A DNA stretch of 6,155 nucleotides from Anaerolineales bacterium (GCA_016928525.1 JAFGKO010000334.1:1-6155); one strand, 5' to 3'; positions 1 through 4,976 are shown, counted from the stretch's first letter. Notes: a model not told the origin generated them from the sequence alone. Translations and numbers: made by a program.

Positions 1-716
1 CTCGCCATGTCGCGGGCGCGCTCGAAGGTCTGGTGGGCCTGATCTGCTTTGCGTTCGGCGCGTTCTTCCAGCCGGTCGATGCGGGCGGCCTCATGGCACT
101 CATAGGCGAAGGCGCGGCGGGCGCACTCGTTGCAGATGGGCTGGCCGTTATAGATTTGAGGTTTGATGCCGAGATTCTCCGCGCCGCACACCGCGCAGGT
201 GATGCGCTCACGGGCGACCTGCTCGGCTAGGAGCCATTCGTGGGTGACTTCGGCGTCCGTATTGCGGTCGGCCTGGGCCTCACGCGGCGATGGCTTGCGC
301 GACATAATGTATCCTGCCACGCCGTCCCGGTCTGCGCTGCACGCCACCGGATGCCAGCCTGCTGCCATCCACAGCACCAGGTTGCTTTCAAGGGCGAACG
401 CGAATTCGGTTGTGTCGCCGGCAGCACGAGGATGACTGCGGTAGTCCTGATTGAATGCCTCGGCGGTCTTAGCCGTATATGGCAGATAGGGCGATGCAGA
501 AAAGGTGAAAGCGGCCCCGTCGGGTTTGAAGGGCAGCGCCGCCCGCGTGTCGTCGGTCAGCAGGTGGTCCGCGATATTGAGCACGGATTCCTGCCGGACG
601 AACACGGCTTCCCAGCCGCCCAGGTCGTCGCCGACCCAACAGACAAACGTGCCGGTGGTGTAATGCAGGTCTCCGGTATCGGGGTCACGGTAGTAGTGGC
701 GTGTTGGGGTGGTCAT
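1..716 (-). CDS. Zinc-ribbon protein of unknown function, 3' end cut by window edge
   Basis: The frame is open from an ATG at 714-716 to base 1 without a stop (238 codons seen), so the C-terminus lies outside the window. The start overlaps the stop of the upstream 324-aa gene as ATGA (713-716), the usual sign of translational coupling. The first ~140 residues are hydrophilic to mixed and Trp/Tyr-containing (starts MTTPTRHYYRDPDTGD) and match no family I know. Residues 174, 177, 195 and 198 are Cys in a C-x2-C-x17-C-x2-C pattern (TCAVCGAE...ICNECAR), a zinc-ribbon or treble-clef type site. After it comes a strongly charged Arg/Glu/Ala helix, likely coiled coil, running off the edge. A nucleic-acid-binding or structural accessory role is inference. 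The long frames on the opposite strand here are antisense shadows. I am confident of the gene and not of its function. Confidence 0.85.
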   Translation of the reverse strand, partial: MTTPTRHYYRDPDTGDLHYTTGTFVCWVGDDLGGWEAVFVRQESVLNIADHLLTDDTRAALPFKPDGAAFTFSASPYLPYTAKTAEAFNQDYRSHPRAAGDTTEFAFALESNLVLWMAAGWHPVACSADRDGVAGYIMSRKPSPREAQADRNTDAEVTHEWLLAEQVARERITCAVCGAENLGIKPQIYNGQPICNECARRAFAYECHEAARIDRLEERAERKADQAHQTFERARDMA

Positions 717-1687
717 CGGCTGCTCTCATTTCCGCCGGAAGGCAGCAAGGGTTTGCCGGTCAGCAGGTCGCGCCCCAGAAAGTCCTGGGTCGCCTGGTAC
801 TGAATCTTGATGTGCTGCGCAACCTTCCAGATGATGTCCAGCGCCTGGGATAGCAGGATTGTGTCCGTCTCACCCAAAAGGTCGCGGCAGAGACGCTCGG
901 CCATTTCGATGTAGGCCAGGGCGTATTCACCCATGTGGTCGCGGGGGTTCTGCTTAGGGGTTATTTCCAAATCACCGCGCAACTGGGCCGTCGTGCGGTC
1001 GAGCAGCCCCTTGTACAGTCGCTCCGTACTCTGGGCATACATGTGCTTCGGCGCATTGAGAACGGCAGCCCTAAGCGCGCTAGTAAACTGCTTGCGCGTC
1101 ACAATGCCCTGCACCCGGACCTCAATCCAGCTATCGGACCGCCCTGCCCGCTGGTAGCCATCGGACACGCGGTCCATGACTTCGCCGACCACCGCTTCGG
1201 GGTCTTCGTCGATGACGGCGGCGGCGATCTGGGCGCGGACCTGGGGGTCGCGGCGCATGGTATCCGCGAACACGCCGGCGTCAGCCAAATACTTTCGGAT
1301 GGCCGTCAGGACGTCCGTGTCGCGCACGCGAACGTACTCAGCGATGGTGTACAGCCCTTTGTCACCGACGAAATCCATTGCGTATTTGCGGCCATTGGCG
1401 ACGGTGTAGGGCAACTGTACGATTTTTTCGTACAGTTCAGGGAGATCGTTGTTACGTTTGAAGTCGCTCCATACGCGGCGGGAATTTTCCGTGCTGGTAA
1501 TTCCGGCTATCCAGTCCTGGATGGCGTACTGGTGCTGGCCGTCTACGATGTAATATTGAAGCGGGAAGTCCCATTGGCGAGCTACCAGCAGGGGAAGGGG
1601 GAGCGCCACAGCGGAACCGCCGCCATCGTCAGCAGGGTCGTTATTGCCCAACCAGGAAAAAAGTGGAGTGCCGGTATCAATCGTCAT
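713..1687 (-). CDS. BRO/DinD-like protein (phage antirepressor-type family), 324 aa
   Basis: Starts at ATG 1687 behind a weak purine stretch (AGAAAG) and ends in TGA that overlaps the next gene. Residues ~45-150 resemble a BRO-N-like module: DGQHQYAIQDWI, VWSDFKRNND, then the LPYTVANGRKYAMDFVGDKGLY segment, then a helix TAIRKYLADAG. Residues ~185-270 carry the segment usual in this family: SDSWIEVRVQGIVTRKQFT, the conserved-looking QNPRDHMGEYALAYIEMAERL, and helices after it. This order (BRO-N-like, then W-I-x-x-R-x-x-G-I-x-x-R-K and N-x-R-D-H-M) is what I recall for the BRO/DinD-type proteins found in phages and integrated elements of many bacteria; no search was possible. Such proteins are thought to bind DNA or act as antirepressors, but few have been studied. 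No signal peptide or membrane segment. The N-terminal ~35 residues are Gly/Asp-rich and probably disordered. The gene is certain; the family is moderately supported. Confidence 0.8.
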   Translation of the reverse strand: MTIDTGTPLFSWLGNNDPADDGGGSAVALPLPLLVARQWDFPLQYYIVDGQHQYAIQDWIAGITSTENSRRVWSDFKRNNDLPELYEKIVQLPYTVANGRKYAMDFVGDKGLYTIAEYVRVRDTDVLTAIRKYLADAGVFADTMRRDPQVRAQIAAAVIDEDPEAVVGEVMDRVSDGYQRAGRSDSWIEVRVQGIVTRKQFTSALRAAVLNAPKHMYAQSTERLYKGLLDRTTAQLRGDLEITPKQNPRDHMGEYALAYIEMAERLCRDLLGETDTILLSQALDIIWKVAQHIKIQYQATQDFLGRDLLTGKPLLPSGGNESSR

Positions 1688-1763
1688 GATCGTATTACTT
1701 TCTGCTCAACCTGTTCTAAGAATGTGGCTCGCTTAGGCTCTAAAAAATGGCTGCATTACAATT

Positions 1764-1769
1764 ATTATA
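1764..1769 (-). promoter_or_regulatory. Possible internal -10 box for the BRO-like gene
   Basis: On the minus strand a perfect TATAAT lies in an AT-rich patch about 75 bases before the start of the 324-aa gene. I see no good -35 box 16-18 bases upstream and no TGn extension, so this may be only a secondary promoter in the gap between the 162-aa and 324-aa genes. Confidence 0.35.
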
Positions 1770-1808
1770 TAACGAAAGAAACACCCGGACCGCACCGCGT
1801 AAGCGCCG

Positions 1809-2297
1809 TCAGGAGCACTCCTCGTAGAAAGACCGCGCGTCATTGCGCAGGTCGATCACAACCCGTAAAATTTCAAACAGAGAGCGCGGGCAGAAAAACA
1901 GTTTGTACACATCTTCCCATGCTGCCCACCCGTTTCGGGAATGCACGCTGGGATAGACGACTGTGCCATACCGGTCTTCGTGAACCACACGAAGAACTGA
2001 GCGGTCCGACCATTCTCCAGAGTAGATGTACGCTCCCGTGCGAGGGGCGTAATCAACTCGGAATGGACCGGGGAATGCATCCAGGCGGCGCTCGATGCCC
2101 CAGAGAAAGCGGGCGCGCTCAGTCGGCACGGGCAGGGCCAGGACCGGCGACGGCGCAGCGAGCCGGGGTGTTTCCGGCGGCGCGGCCAGCAGCAGTACGG
2201 GCGCGGGTTCGGGCAGCGCCAGGACCGGTGAGGCGAGTTGACACGCGCTGAACACCTGTGCTACACTTTCTGAAGTGGGAGTGATCGTGAGGGTCAT
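1809..2297 (-). CDS. Hypothetical protein with Ala/Pro/Leu-rich linker, 162 aa
   Basis: First gene of the leftward unit. ATG 2297 follows an AAGGA ribosome site about 11 bases upstream, and the whole leader down from the 2364-2392 promoter is about 60 nt. Residues 1-20 are polar. Residues 21-60 are a low-complexity Ala/Pro/Leu stretch with SPVLALPEP (23-31) repeated as SPVLALPVP (50-58). Residues 64-162 look like a compact domain rich in aromatic residues (FLWGIERRLDAFPGPF, YAPRTGAYIYSGEW, a Trp pair in NGWAAWEDVYKLFF) and end with two Cys-containing helices. The linker is only mildly hydrophobic and Pro-rich, so it is unlikely to be a membrane helix. I do not recognise the C-terminal domain. 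Alternative frames across this segment lack ribosome sites. Its position ahead of the BRO-like gene suggests a mobile-element accessory protein; that is inference. Confidence 0.75.
   Translation of the reverse strand: MTLTITPTSESVAQVFSACQLASPVLALPEPAPVLLLAAPPETPRLAAPSPVLALPVPTERARFLWGIERRLDAFPGPFRVDYAPRTGAYIYSGEWSDRSVLRVVHEDRYGTVVYPSVHSRNGWAAWEDVYKLFFCPRSLFEILRVVIDLRNDARSFYEECS
2129..2231. repeat. Imperfect direct repeat, 22 bp at 81-bp offset
   Basis: Bases 2129-2150 and 2210-2231 match at 20 of 22 positions (core GCCAGGACCGG). The offset is 81 bp, exactly 27 codons, inside the Ala/Pro-rich linker of the 162-aa gene, so the reading frame is kept. It encodes the repeated SPVLALP peptide. Confidence 0.8.
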
Positions 2298-2316
2298 TCC
2301 GAGCTTTTCCTTTCGT

Positions 2317-2344
2317 GCCCCCGGTTGCAGCCGGGGGCGTTTTT
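2317..2344 (+). terminator. Intrinsic terminator on the plus strand, inside the leftward leader
   Basis: GCCCCCGG (2317-2324), loop TTGCAG, CCGGGGGC (2331-2338), then G and TTTTT (2340-2344): a perfect 8-bp GC stem with a U-tract for rightward transcripts. No rightward gene ends here, so it would stop antisense transcription coming through the left block. In the leftward mRNA the same bases form a hairpin about 20 nt before the start codon, where it could stabilise the 5' end. Confidence 0.7.
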
Positions 2345-2363
2345 GTGTGCCAACCTATCATCT

Positions 2364-2392
2364 AGTTTATCACAAGTGTGTACCGTTGTCAA
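2364..2392 (-). promoter_or_regulatory. Sigma70-type promoter of the leftward operon
   Basis: Read on the minus strand: TTGACA (2392-2387), 17-bp spacer, TAAACT (2369-2364). The -35 is perfect and the spacer optimal. Predicted start of transcription is near 2357. It lies back-to-back with the rightward promoter, the two -35 boxes being 16 bp apart. Confidence 0.8.
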
Positions 2393-2408
2393 CAAACGAT
2401 AACCCCGG

Positions 2409-2437
2409 TTGACATCCGTAAGCCAATAGCGTATACT
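2409..2437 (+). promoter_or_regulatory. Sigma70-type promoter of the ribbon-helix-helix gene
   Basis: TTGACA (2409-2414), 17-bp spacer, TATACT (2432-2437), close to consensus. The predicted start of transcription (about 2443-2445) falls at the left edge of the 16-bp palindrome, so a protein bound there would block the promoter. Confidence 0.85.
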
Positions 2438-2443
2438 TGGTGA

Positions 2444-2459
2444 TGTGTTGCGCAACACA
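2444..2459. promoter_or_regulatory. Perfect 16-bp palindrome, probable operator
   Basis: TGTGTTGC followed by its exact complement GCAACACA, with no spacer, lying between the -10 box and the ribosome site of the 84-aa regulator gene. Position and symmetry fit an operator for autoregulation by the dimeric product of that gene. The binding partner is inferred. Confidence 0.65.
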
Positions 2460-2475
2460 ATTGAAAGGAAGGGTT

Positions 2476-2730
2476 ATGGCTGATCGAAGCCCACGCCTGG
2501 GCGTAAGCGTCAACGAAGAGTTTCATGAAGCGCTGCAAAAAGAGAGTACCAAAAGCGGCCTCACGATTTCTCAAATGGTGCGGATTGCCATTGAGAATTA
2601 CATGCGTGAACGCGGCTATGATATTGCTGCCAGCGTGGAGTGGGGCGGTTGGCGTGGTGGCCCGAAGGAAGATCGGGAGGACGGCGGCAACGAGTCCGAA
2701 TCTGATCCGGTGGCCTACGCGGTGGGGTAA
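2476..2730 (+). CDS. Ribbon-helix-helix (CopG/Arc-type) DNA-binding protein, 84 aa
   Basis: ATG 2476 is chosen because AAGGAAGG lies 4-5 bases before it; an upstream in-frame TTG at 2437 overlaps the -10 box and is not credible. Residues 6-12 (PRLGVSV) fit the DNA-contacting beta strand, 13-26 (NEEFHEALQKESTK) helix A, Gly28 the turn, and 31-45 (ISQMVRIAIENYMRE) helix B, the layout of the CopG/Arc fold. Residues 55-84 form a Gly/Trp/acidic tail that looks disordered. Ribbon-helix-helix proteins bind palindromic operators as dimers and often repress their own gene; the palindrome at 2444-2459 is the evident candidate. No toxin gene follows directly, and the gene is closed by its own terminators, so an antitoxin role is not supported. 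Confidence 0.88.
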   Translation: MADRSPRLGVSVNEEFHEALQKESTKSGLTISQMVRIAIENYMRERGYDIAASVEWGGWRGGPKEDREDGGNESESDPVAYAVG

Positions 2731-2744
2731 GCACCGCGTAGGCC
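2712..2744 (+). terminator. 13-bp perfect hairpin overlapping the stop codon
   Basis: Arms 2712-2724 (GGCCTACGCGGTG) and 2732-2744 (exact complement) enclose the 7-base loop GGGTAAG, which contains the TAA stop of the 84-aa gene. It has no U-tract of its own but abuts the next hairpin. It probably acts in termination or in 3'-end protection of the mRNA. Confidence 0.6.
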
Positions 2745-2780
2745 CGCCCTGCCCCGCCGTGACGGGGTGGGCGATTTTAT
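2745..2780 (+). terminator. Intrinsic terminator after the regulator gene
   Basis: CGCCC (2745-2749) pairs with GGGCG (2769-2773) and CCCCG (2752-2756) with CGGGG (2763-2767), with T2750 bulged, a possible G-U pair and loop CCGTGA. It is followed by ATTTTATT. It begins at the base after the 13-bp hairpin ends. A smaller hairpin, ATCCCGC-GAAA-GTGGGAT (2789-2806), follows without a U-tract. Confidence 0.7.
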
Positions 2781-2847
2781 TGTACCGAATCCCGCGAAAG
2801 TGGGATAAAACGCACCTCAACAACCGAATACGCAGATTTTTGAACCG

Positions 2848-2856
2848 TGCTATACT
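2848..2856 (+). promoter_or_regulatory. Extended -10 promoter of the 101-aa membrane protein gene
   Basis: TGCTATACT: a TGn extension joined to a good -10 box (2851-2856). The -35 region is poor (TACGCA at a 16-bp spacing is the best). The stretch GTGCTATACTGC (2847-2858) is nearly the same as GTGTTATACTGC at 3722-3733 before the 402-aa gene. Confidence 0.6.
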
Positions 2857-2889
2857 GCGAGCATACCGGTGTAGCATGGAGGAGTAGCA

Positions 2890-3195
2890 ATGAAAGAGTT
2901 GGGTGCTCAACTGGCAATGGTAGCATTTGCAGTATCGCTGCTGTTCATAGTTGGTTCGTTTGTTGGCGTTGAGACTCCCGAAGAAATTACGGCACGAGCA
3001 ACACGGGCCGCCCTGTTCGTCGGATTGGCAATATTTTTTATCCTATTGAGTATCGCGGGACTGCTGATCGACATCTCAGTGGCAACCAGACGCACCGCCG
3101 AAATCAAAGAATGGGAAGTCAAATCCCGGCAGGCCAGGGCGCAGCGCGAGGCTACTGTACAGCGACAGCAAGAATTTCAGTTGCCGAAAGAATAG
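2890..3195 (+). CDS. Small membrane protein with two transmembrane helices, 101 aa
   Basis: ATG 2890 follows GGAGGAG (2878-2884) at ideal distance. Hydrophobic segments at about residues 7-26 (QLAMVAFAVSLLFIVGSFVG) and 39-64 (RAALFVGLAIFF through LLIDI) are two transmembrane helices joined by a short acidic and Thr-rich loop (VETPEEITARAT). Residues 65-101 form a hydrophilic Arg/Gln/Glu-rich helix, probably coiled coil and, by the positive-inside rule, cytoplasmic with a short N-terminus. No signal peptidase site or catalytic motif is seen, and I do not recognise the family. It is a separate unit, with its own promoter and a weak hairpin (CGTCC...GGACG, 3196-3211) directly after the stop codon. 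Function unknown. Confidence 0.8.
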   Translation: MKELGAQLAMVAFAVSLLFIVGSFVGVETPEEITARATRAALFVGLAIFFILLSIAGLLIDISVATRRTAEIKEWEVKSRQARAQREATVQRQQEFQLPKE

Positions 3196-3234
3196 CGTCC
3201 GGGTTTGGACGATTTCCGCGCCGAAGTTGGGGCG

Positions 3235-3259
3235 CTATCTGATAACCGTTATCAGATAG
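3235..3259. repeat. 25-bp perfect palindrome with one central base
   Basis: CTATCTGATAAC (3235-3246), C3247, GTTATCAGATAG (3248-3259): 12-bp arms with no mismatch. No U-tract follows, so it is a poor terminator. As double-stranded DNA it looks like an operator or recombination half-sites; as RNA it could not close a 1-base loop and would lose a pair or more at the tip. It lies 40 bases after the 101-aa gene. Confidence 0.85.
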
Positions 3260-3286
3260 AGACGGGTCGGGGCCGTCGGCGGGACC

Positions 3287-3379
3287 TGAGCAATACCTGA
3301 GAACATGGCGGGAATACCTGACCGGGGAACCTGCGAATAGCGACTCGGCCCGCCTCACTCAAGGATCGCAGATTGCTCA
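3287..3379 (+). other. Composite long stem (8 + 6 + 6 bp), possible RNA domain
   Basis: Three nested, colinear helices: TGAGCAAT (3287-3294) with ATTGCTCA (3372-3379); CCTGAG (3296-3301) with CTCAAGG (3358-3364, one bulged A); GGCGGG (3307-3312) with CCCGCC (3349-3354). The nesting suggests one folded arm of about 93 nt. The same stretch has ACCTG four times (3284, 3295, 3316, 3329), two of them inside AATACCTGA (3292-3300, 3313-3321). It may be the 5' part of the RNA below or a separate element. Confidence 0.5.
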
Positions 3380-3395
3380 AAAAGCAGGACGATGA

Positions 3396-3672
3396 CGGCG
3401 TAAGGGTCCCCAGGGCCTTAACTCAGGCGCGGGGTGGCAAACCGGAACGGCGTCAGGTTGTGGCACGGACCAGTACCAGGTAGGGCCTGCCAAGCTATGT
3501 TCGGGGGTGCCCGGTGGGGAATCGGGTCGTTCTGCGAAAATGAGGAGTTGGTAATACCAAGTCCTCCGGTTCGGCGATTTAGCTTATGAGGGTAGCGGCG
3601 TCAAGTCATGGGGAAGCCGGGTAGTGAAGTACGGAACCGGCAGCGCGGACAGTGGGGTTCAAGCCGCGCAGC
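3396..3672 (+). ncRNA. Structured RNA, possibly a stand-alone HEARO (IscB/IsrB omega RNA)
   Basis: Seen: CCCC (3408-3411)/GGGG (3431-3434) around GCCT-TAACTC-AGGC (3415-3428); an arm at 3462-3491 (GGCA/TGCC, ACC/GGT); AAGCTA (3492-3497) pairing with TAGCTT (3580-3585) as a junction helix that encloses CCCG/CGGG (3510-3526) and GAGGA-g-TTGG-TAATA-CCAA-g-TCCTC (3542-3566); GCCGG/CCGGC (3616-3641) with inner GTA/TAC; and a 3' stem GCGCGG/CCGCGC (3643-3669). From memory this order, with GGCAAACCGGAACGG, CTGCCAAGC, GTCAAGTCATGGGGAAG and a final GGGTTCAAG, resembles HEARO, the guide-bearing RNA of IscB/IsrB nucleases. An ATGA (3392-3395) stands just before the proposed 5' end, a context I recall for HEARO insertions. 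No IscB/IsrB gene is downstream, so it would act in trans or be a relic. Boundaries are approximate. The structured RNA is better supported than the family; group I or II intron, tmRNA and RNase P hallmarks are absent. Confidence 0.5.
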
Positions 3673-3701
3673 ATCTTAACAACTAAATCAGTGGAAGTAA
3701 G

Positions 3702-3731
3702 TTTACATTCACGCTAAACATGTGTTATACT
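3702..3731 (+). promoter_or_regulatory. Sigma70-type promoter of the 402-aa membrane protein gene
   Basis: TTTACA (3702-3707), 18-bp spacer, TATACT (3726-3731), with a TGT extension before the -10 (3723-3725). Predicted start of transcription near 3738, giving a leader of about 30 nt. Confidence 0.75.
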
Positions 3732-3767
3732 GCCCTCATGGTCATGTGCGATTGGGGGAAAGTCAAC

Positions 3768-4976
3768 ATGTCAGAAGACCCGGCCATTACCAGGGCGAAA
3801 CGACTGGTCCAGGAACGGCGGACCAAAGAGGCGTTTAGCGTGCTGGTGCAGCGGATCGGCGAGTTGCGCGAGTCGGCAGAATCTTCAGTCACGACCTCTT
3901 CTTCGTGGATTCCAGGGGCACTCGGTTTTAGCATCGGGGCAATCTTAGCCCTGGCGCTCACATTGGGAGCGCTGGCCGCAACCGGAAACCTCGGTGGCAG
4001 CGATGGTAGTTCGCCCGATACGGTAGTCGTTGAGGTTACATCCGCCCCTGCGACACCGACCGCAGTTCCACCCGAAGCTATTCCGACCTGGACACCAGAA
4101 TCCACCCCCCTGCCCCCGACTGCGCAGCAAGGCAATTTGTCCGAACCATTGGCGGTTGGAGTGCCCATTGAATACGCAGAGGGCAAATTAGAAATCCTTG
4201 AAGTATATCGTCCCATAGGGTTTCCTGTTGCCAAGCTCGGCGGAAGCTATCTGGAGCAGGACTGGGAGCCAGCTCTAGGAGCGGAGTTTGTTGGGGTGAG
4301 GCTACGCTTTACCTGCGGGAAGACAATATGTGATACTGTCCCGGAAGCCTTGCCGTATCTTATCCTTGACGATGGTAGTTCCATAGACTATGAATATGTG
4401 ATGATCCACAATATGCTGGGCGAGGATGAGATTGCGCGGAACTACACAGATGACGGTTGGATAGTATTTCAAGTACCTCAGCAGGCTACACTTCAATCGC
4501 TGAAAGTTCGAGCAACCGGCGGGCAAACGCTTTATGCTCAACTTCCGGCCAGCATTGACGGGTACTCGGTTGAAAGCCCCTGGTTTGTAAGCAGTTCTGG
4601 GGGGGAGTCTTATCTTTTACCGGCGATGCGACGTGACTTAAAAAACGCCGGGGTAAATGTGGTTGCCGACGGCGCGTCGCTCAGGAGGTCTCAAGGAACC
4701 ACTTTCATGGCCGTCATGATCCATACTGAAGAAGTTATTTTCTTTGAAGATCACGAGGTGTTATCTGAGGCAAGGCACGCACTGGAAACCGCTGCGGAAT
4801 TGTGGTCTACCTACGATACTGGCGAAGCCGATGAGATGGATATTTACTTGTTTGATCCTTATGGGAACCTAGTGGCTCAGGTTGCGATTGAACGGGGGTA
4901 TCTTAGTTCTTACGCACAAGGTGCTATTGGATTTAACACCATACTCACAGAAGCGGACGTATTCATATCCGATTAG
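3768..4976 (+). CDS. Single-pass membrane protein with DUF4352-like ectodomain, 402 aa
   Basis: ATG 3768 is preferred: GGGGGAAAG lies just upstream, while in-frame ATGs at 3720, 3738 and 3744 lie in the promoter or at the transcription start. Residues 1-46 are a charged, cytoplasmic helical region (AITRAKRLVQERRTKEAF). Residues ~48-72 are one transmembrane helix without a cleavage site. Residues ~87-120 are a Thr/Pro/Ala linker (TPTAVPPEAIPTWTPESTPLP), typical of secreted and surface proteins of Chloroflexota. Residues ~126-249 resemble the Ig-like DUF4352 fold: a strand pair near EYAEGKLEILEVY, FVGVRLRF, LILDDGSSIDYEY, and GWIVFQVPQQATLQSLKV; Cys183 and Cys188 may form a disulfide. Residues ~270-402 are a second, alpha/beta-looking domain I cannot name (MDIYLFDPYGNLVAQVAIE). 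A sensor or envelope role is possible but unproven. It has its own promoter and appears monocistronic. Confidence 0.85.
   Translation: MSEDPAITRAKRLVQERRTKEAFSVLVQRIGELRESAESSVTTSSSWIPGALGFSIGAILALALTLGALAATGNLGGSDGSSPDTVVVEVTSAPATPTAVPPEAIPTWTPESTPLPPTAQQGNLSEPLAVGVPIEYAEGKLEILEVYRPIGFPVAKLGGSYLEQDWEPALGAEFVGVRLRFTCGKTICDTVPEALPYLILDDGSSIDYEYVMIHNMLGEDEIARNYTDDGWIVFQVPQQATLQSLKVRATGGQTLYAQLPASIDGYSVESPWFVSSSGGESYLLPAMRRDLKNAGVNVVADGASLRRSQGTTFMAVMIHTEEVIFFEDHEVLSEARHALETAAELWSTYDTGEADEMDIYLFDPYGNLVAQVAIERGYLSSYAQGAIGFNTILTEADVFISD

Larger units (their letters stand above)
3196..3767. other. Gene-free region of about 570 bases, rich in RNA helices
   Basis: No frame here has a ribosome site and a protein-like sequence. 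The region holds, in order: a 5-bp hairpin (3196-3211), a hairpin GCGCC...GGCGC (3218-3235), the 25-bp palindrome (3235-3259), a hairpin GACGG...CCGTC (3261-3277), the composite stem 3287-3379, the multi-helix domain 3396-3672, and the promoter and leader of the 402-aa gene (from 3702). The sequence is not low complexity. Confidence 0.75.

Noticed and set aside
240..803. 187-codon open frame on the plus strand
   Set aside because: It lies opposite the zinc-ribbon gene and the end of the BRO-like gene. It has no ribosome site or protein-like features.
935..2251. 438-codon open frame on the plus strand
   Set aside because: It spans two minus-strand genes and the gap between them, has no ribosome site, and reads as an antisense shadow (many His, Asp, Gly and Val). 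The minus-strand genes have start signals, family resemblance and an ATGA overlap.
2389..2910. 173-codon open frame on the minus strand
   Set aside because: It covers the ribbon-helix-helix gene, its promoter, operator and terminators in antisense. The composition is unlike a protein.
2476..3195. Toxin-antitoxin pair of the ribbon-helix-helix protein and the 101-aa membrane protein
   Set aside because: Two terminator hairpins and a separate promoter lie in the 159-base gap, so they are not one operon as in usual pairs.
3235..3259. loxP- or dif-type recombination site
   Set aside because: The arms are separated by one base, not the 6-8 base core needed by tyrosine recombinases, and no recombinase gene is in the window.
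3284..3333. CRISPR-like array from the ACCTG repeats
   Set aside because: The repeats are only 5-9 bases long with irregular spacing, and no cas gene is seen.
3641..3672. tRNA-like T-arm (GGGTTCAAGCC) suggesting a tRNA or tmRNA end
   Set aside because: No acceptor stem, no CCA end, no anticodon arm and no tmRNA tag frame. The bases fit better as the loop of the 3' stem of the structured RNA.
3287..3672. Group I or group II intron, or RNase P RNA
   Set aside because: I find no group II domain V, no group I core elements and no RNase P conserved blocks.
3725..4234. 169-codon open frame on the minus strand
   Set aside because: It is antisense to the N-terminal half of the 402-aa gene, including the membrane helix and the Thr/Pro linker.
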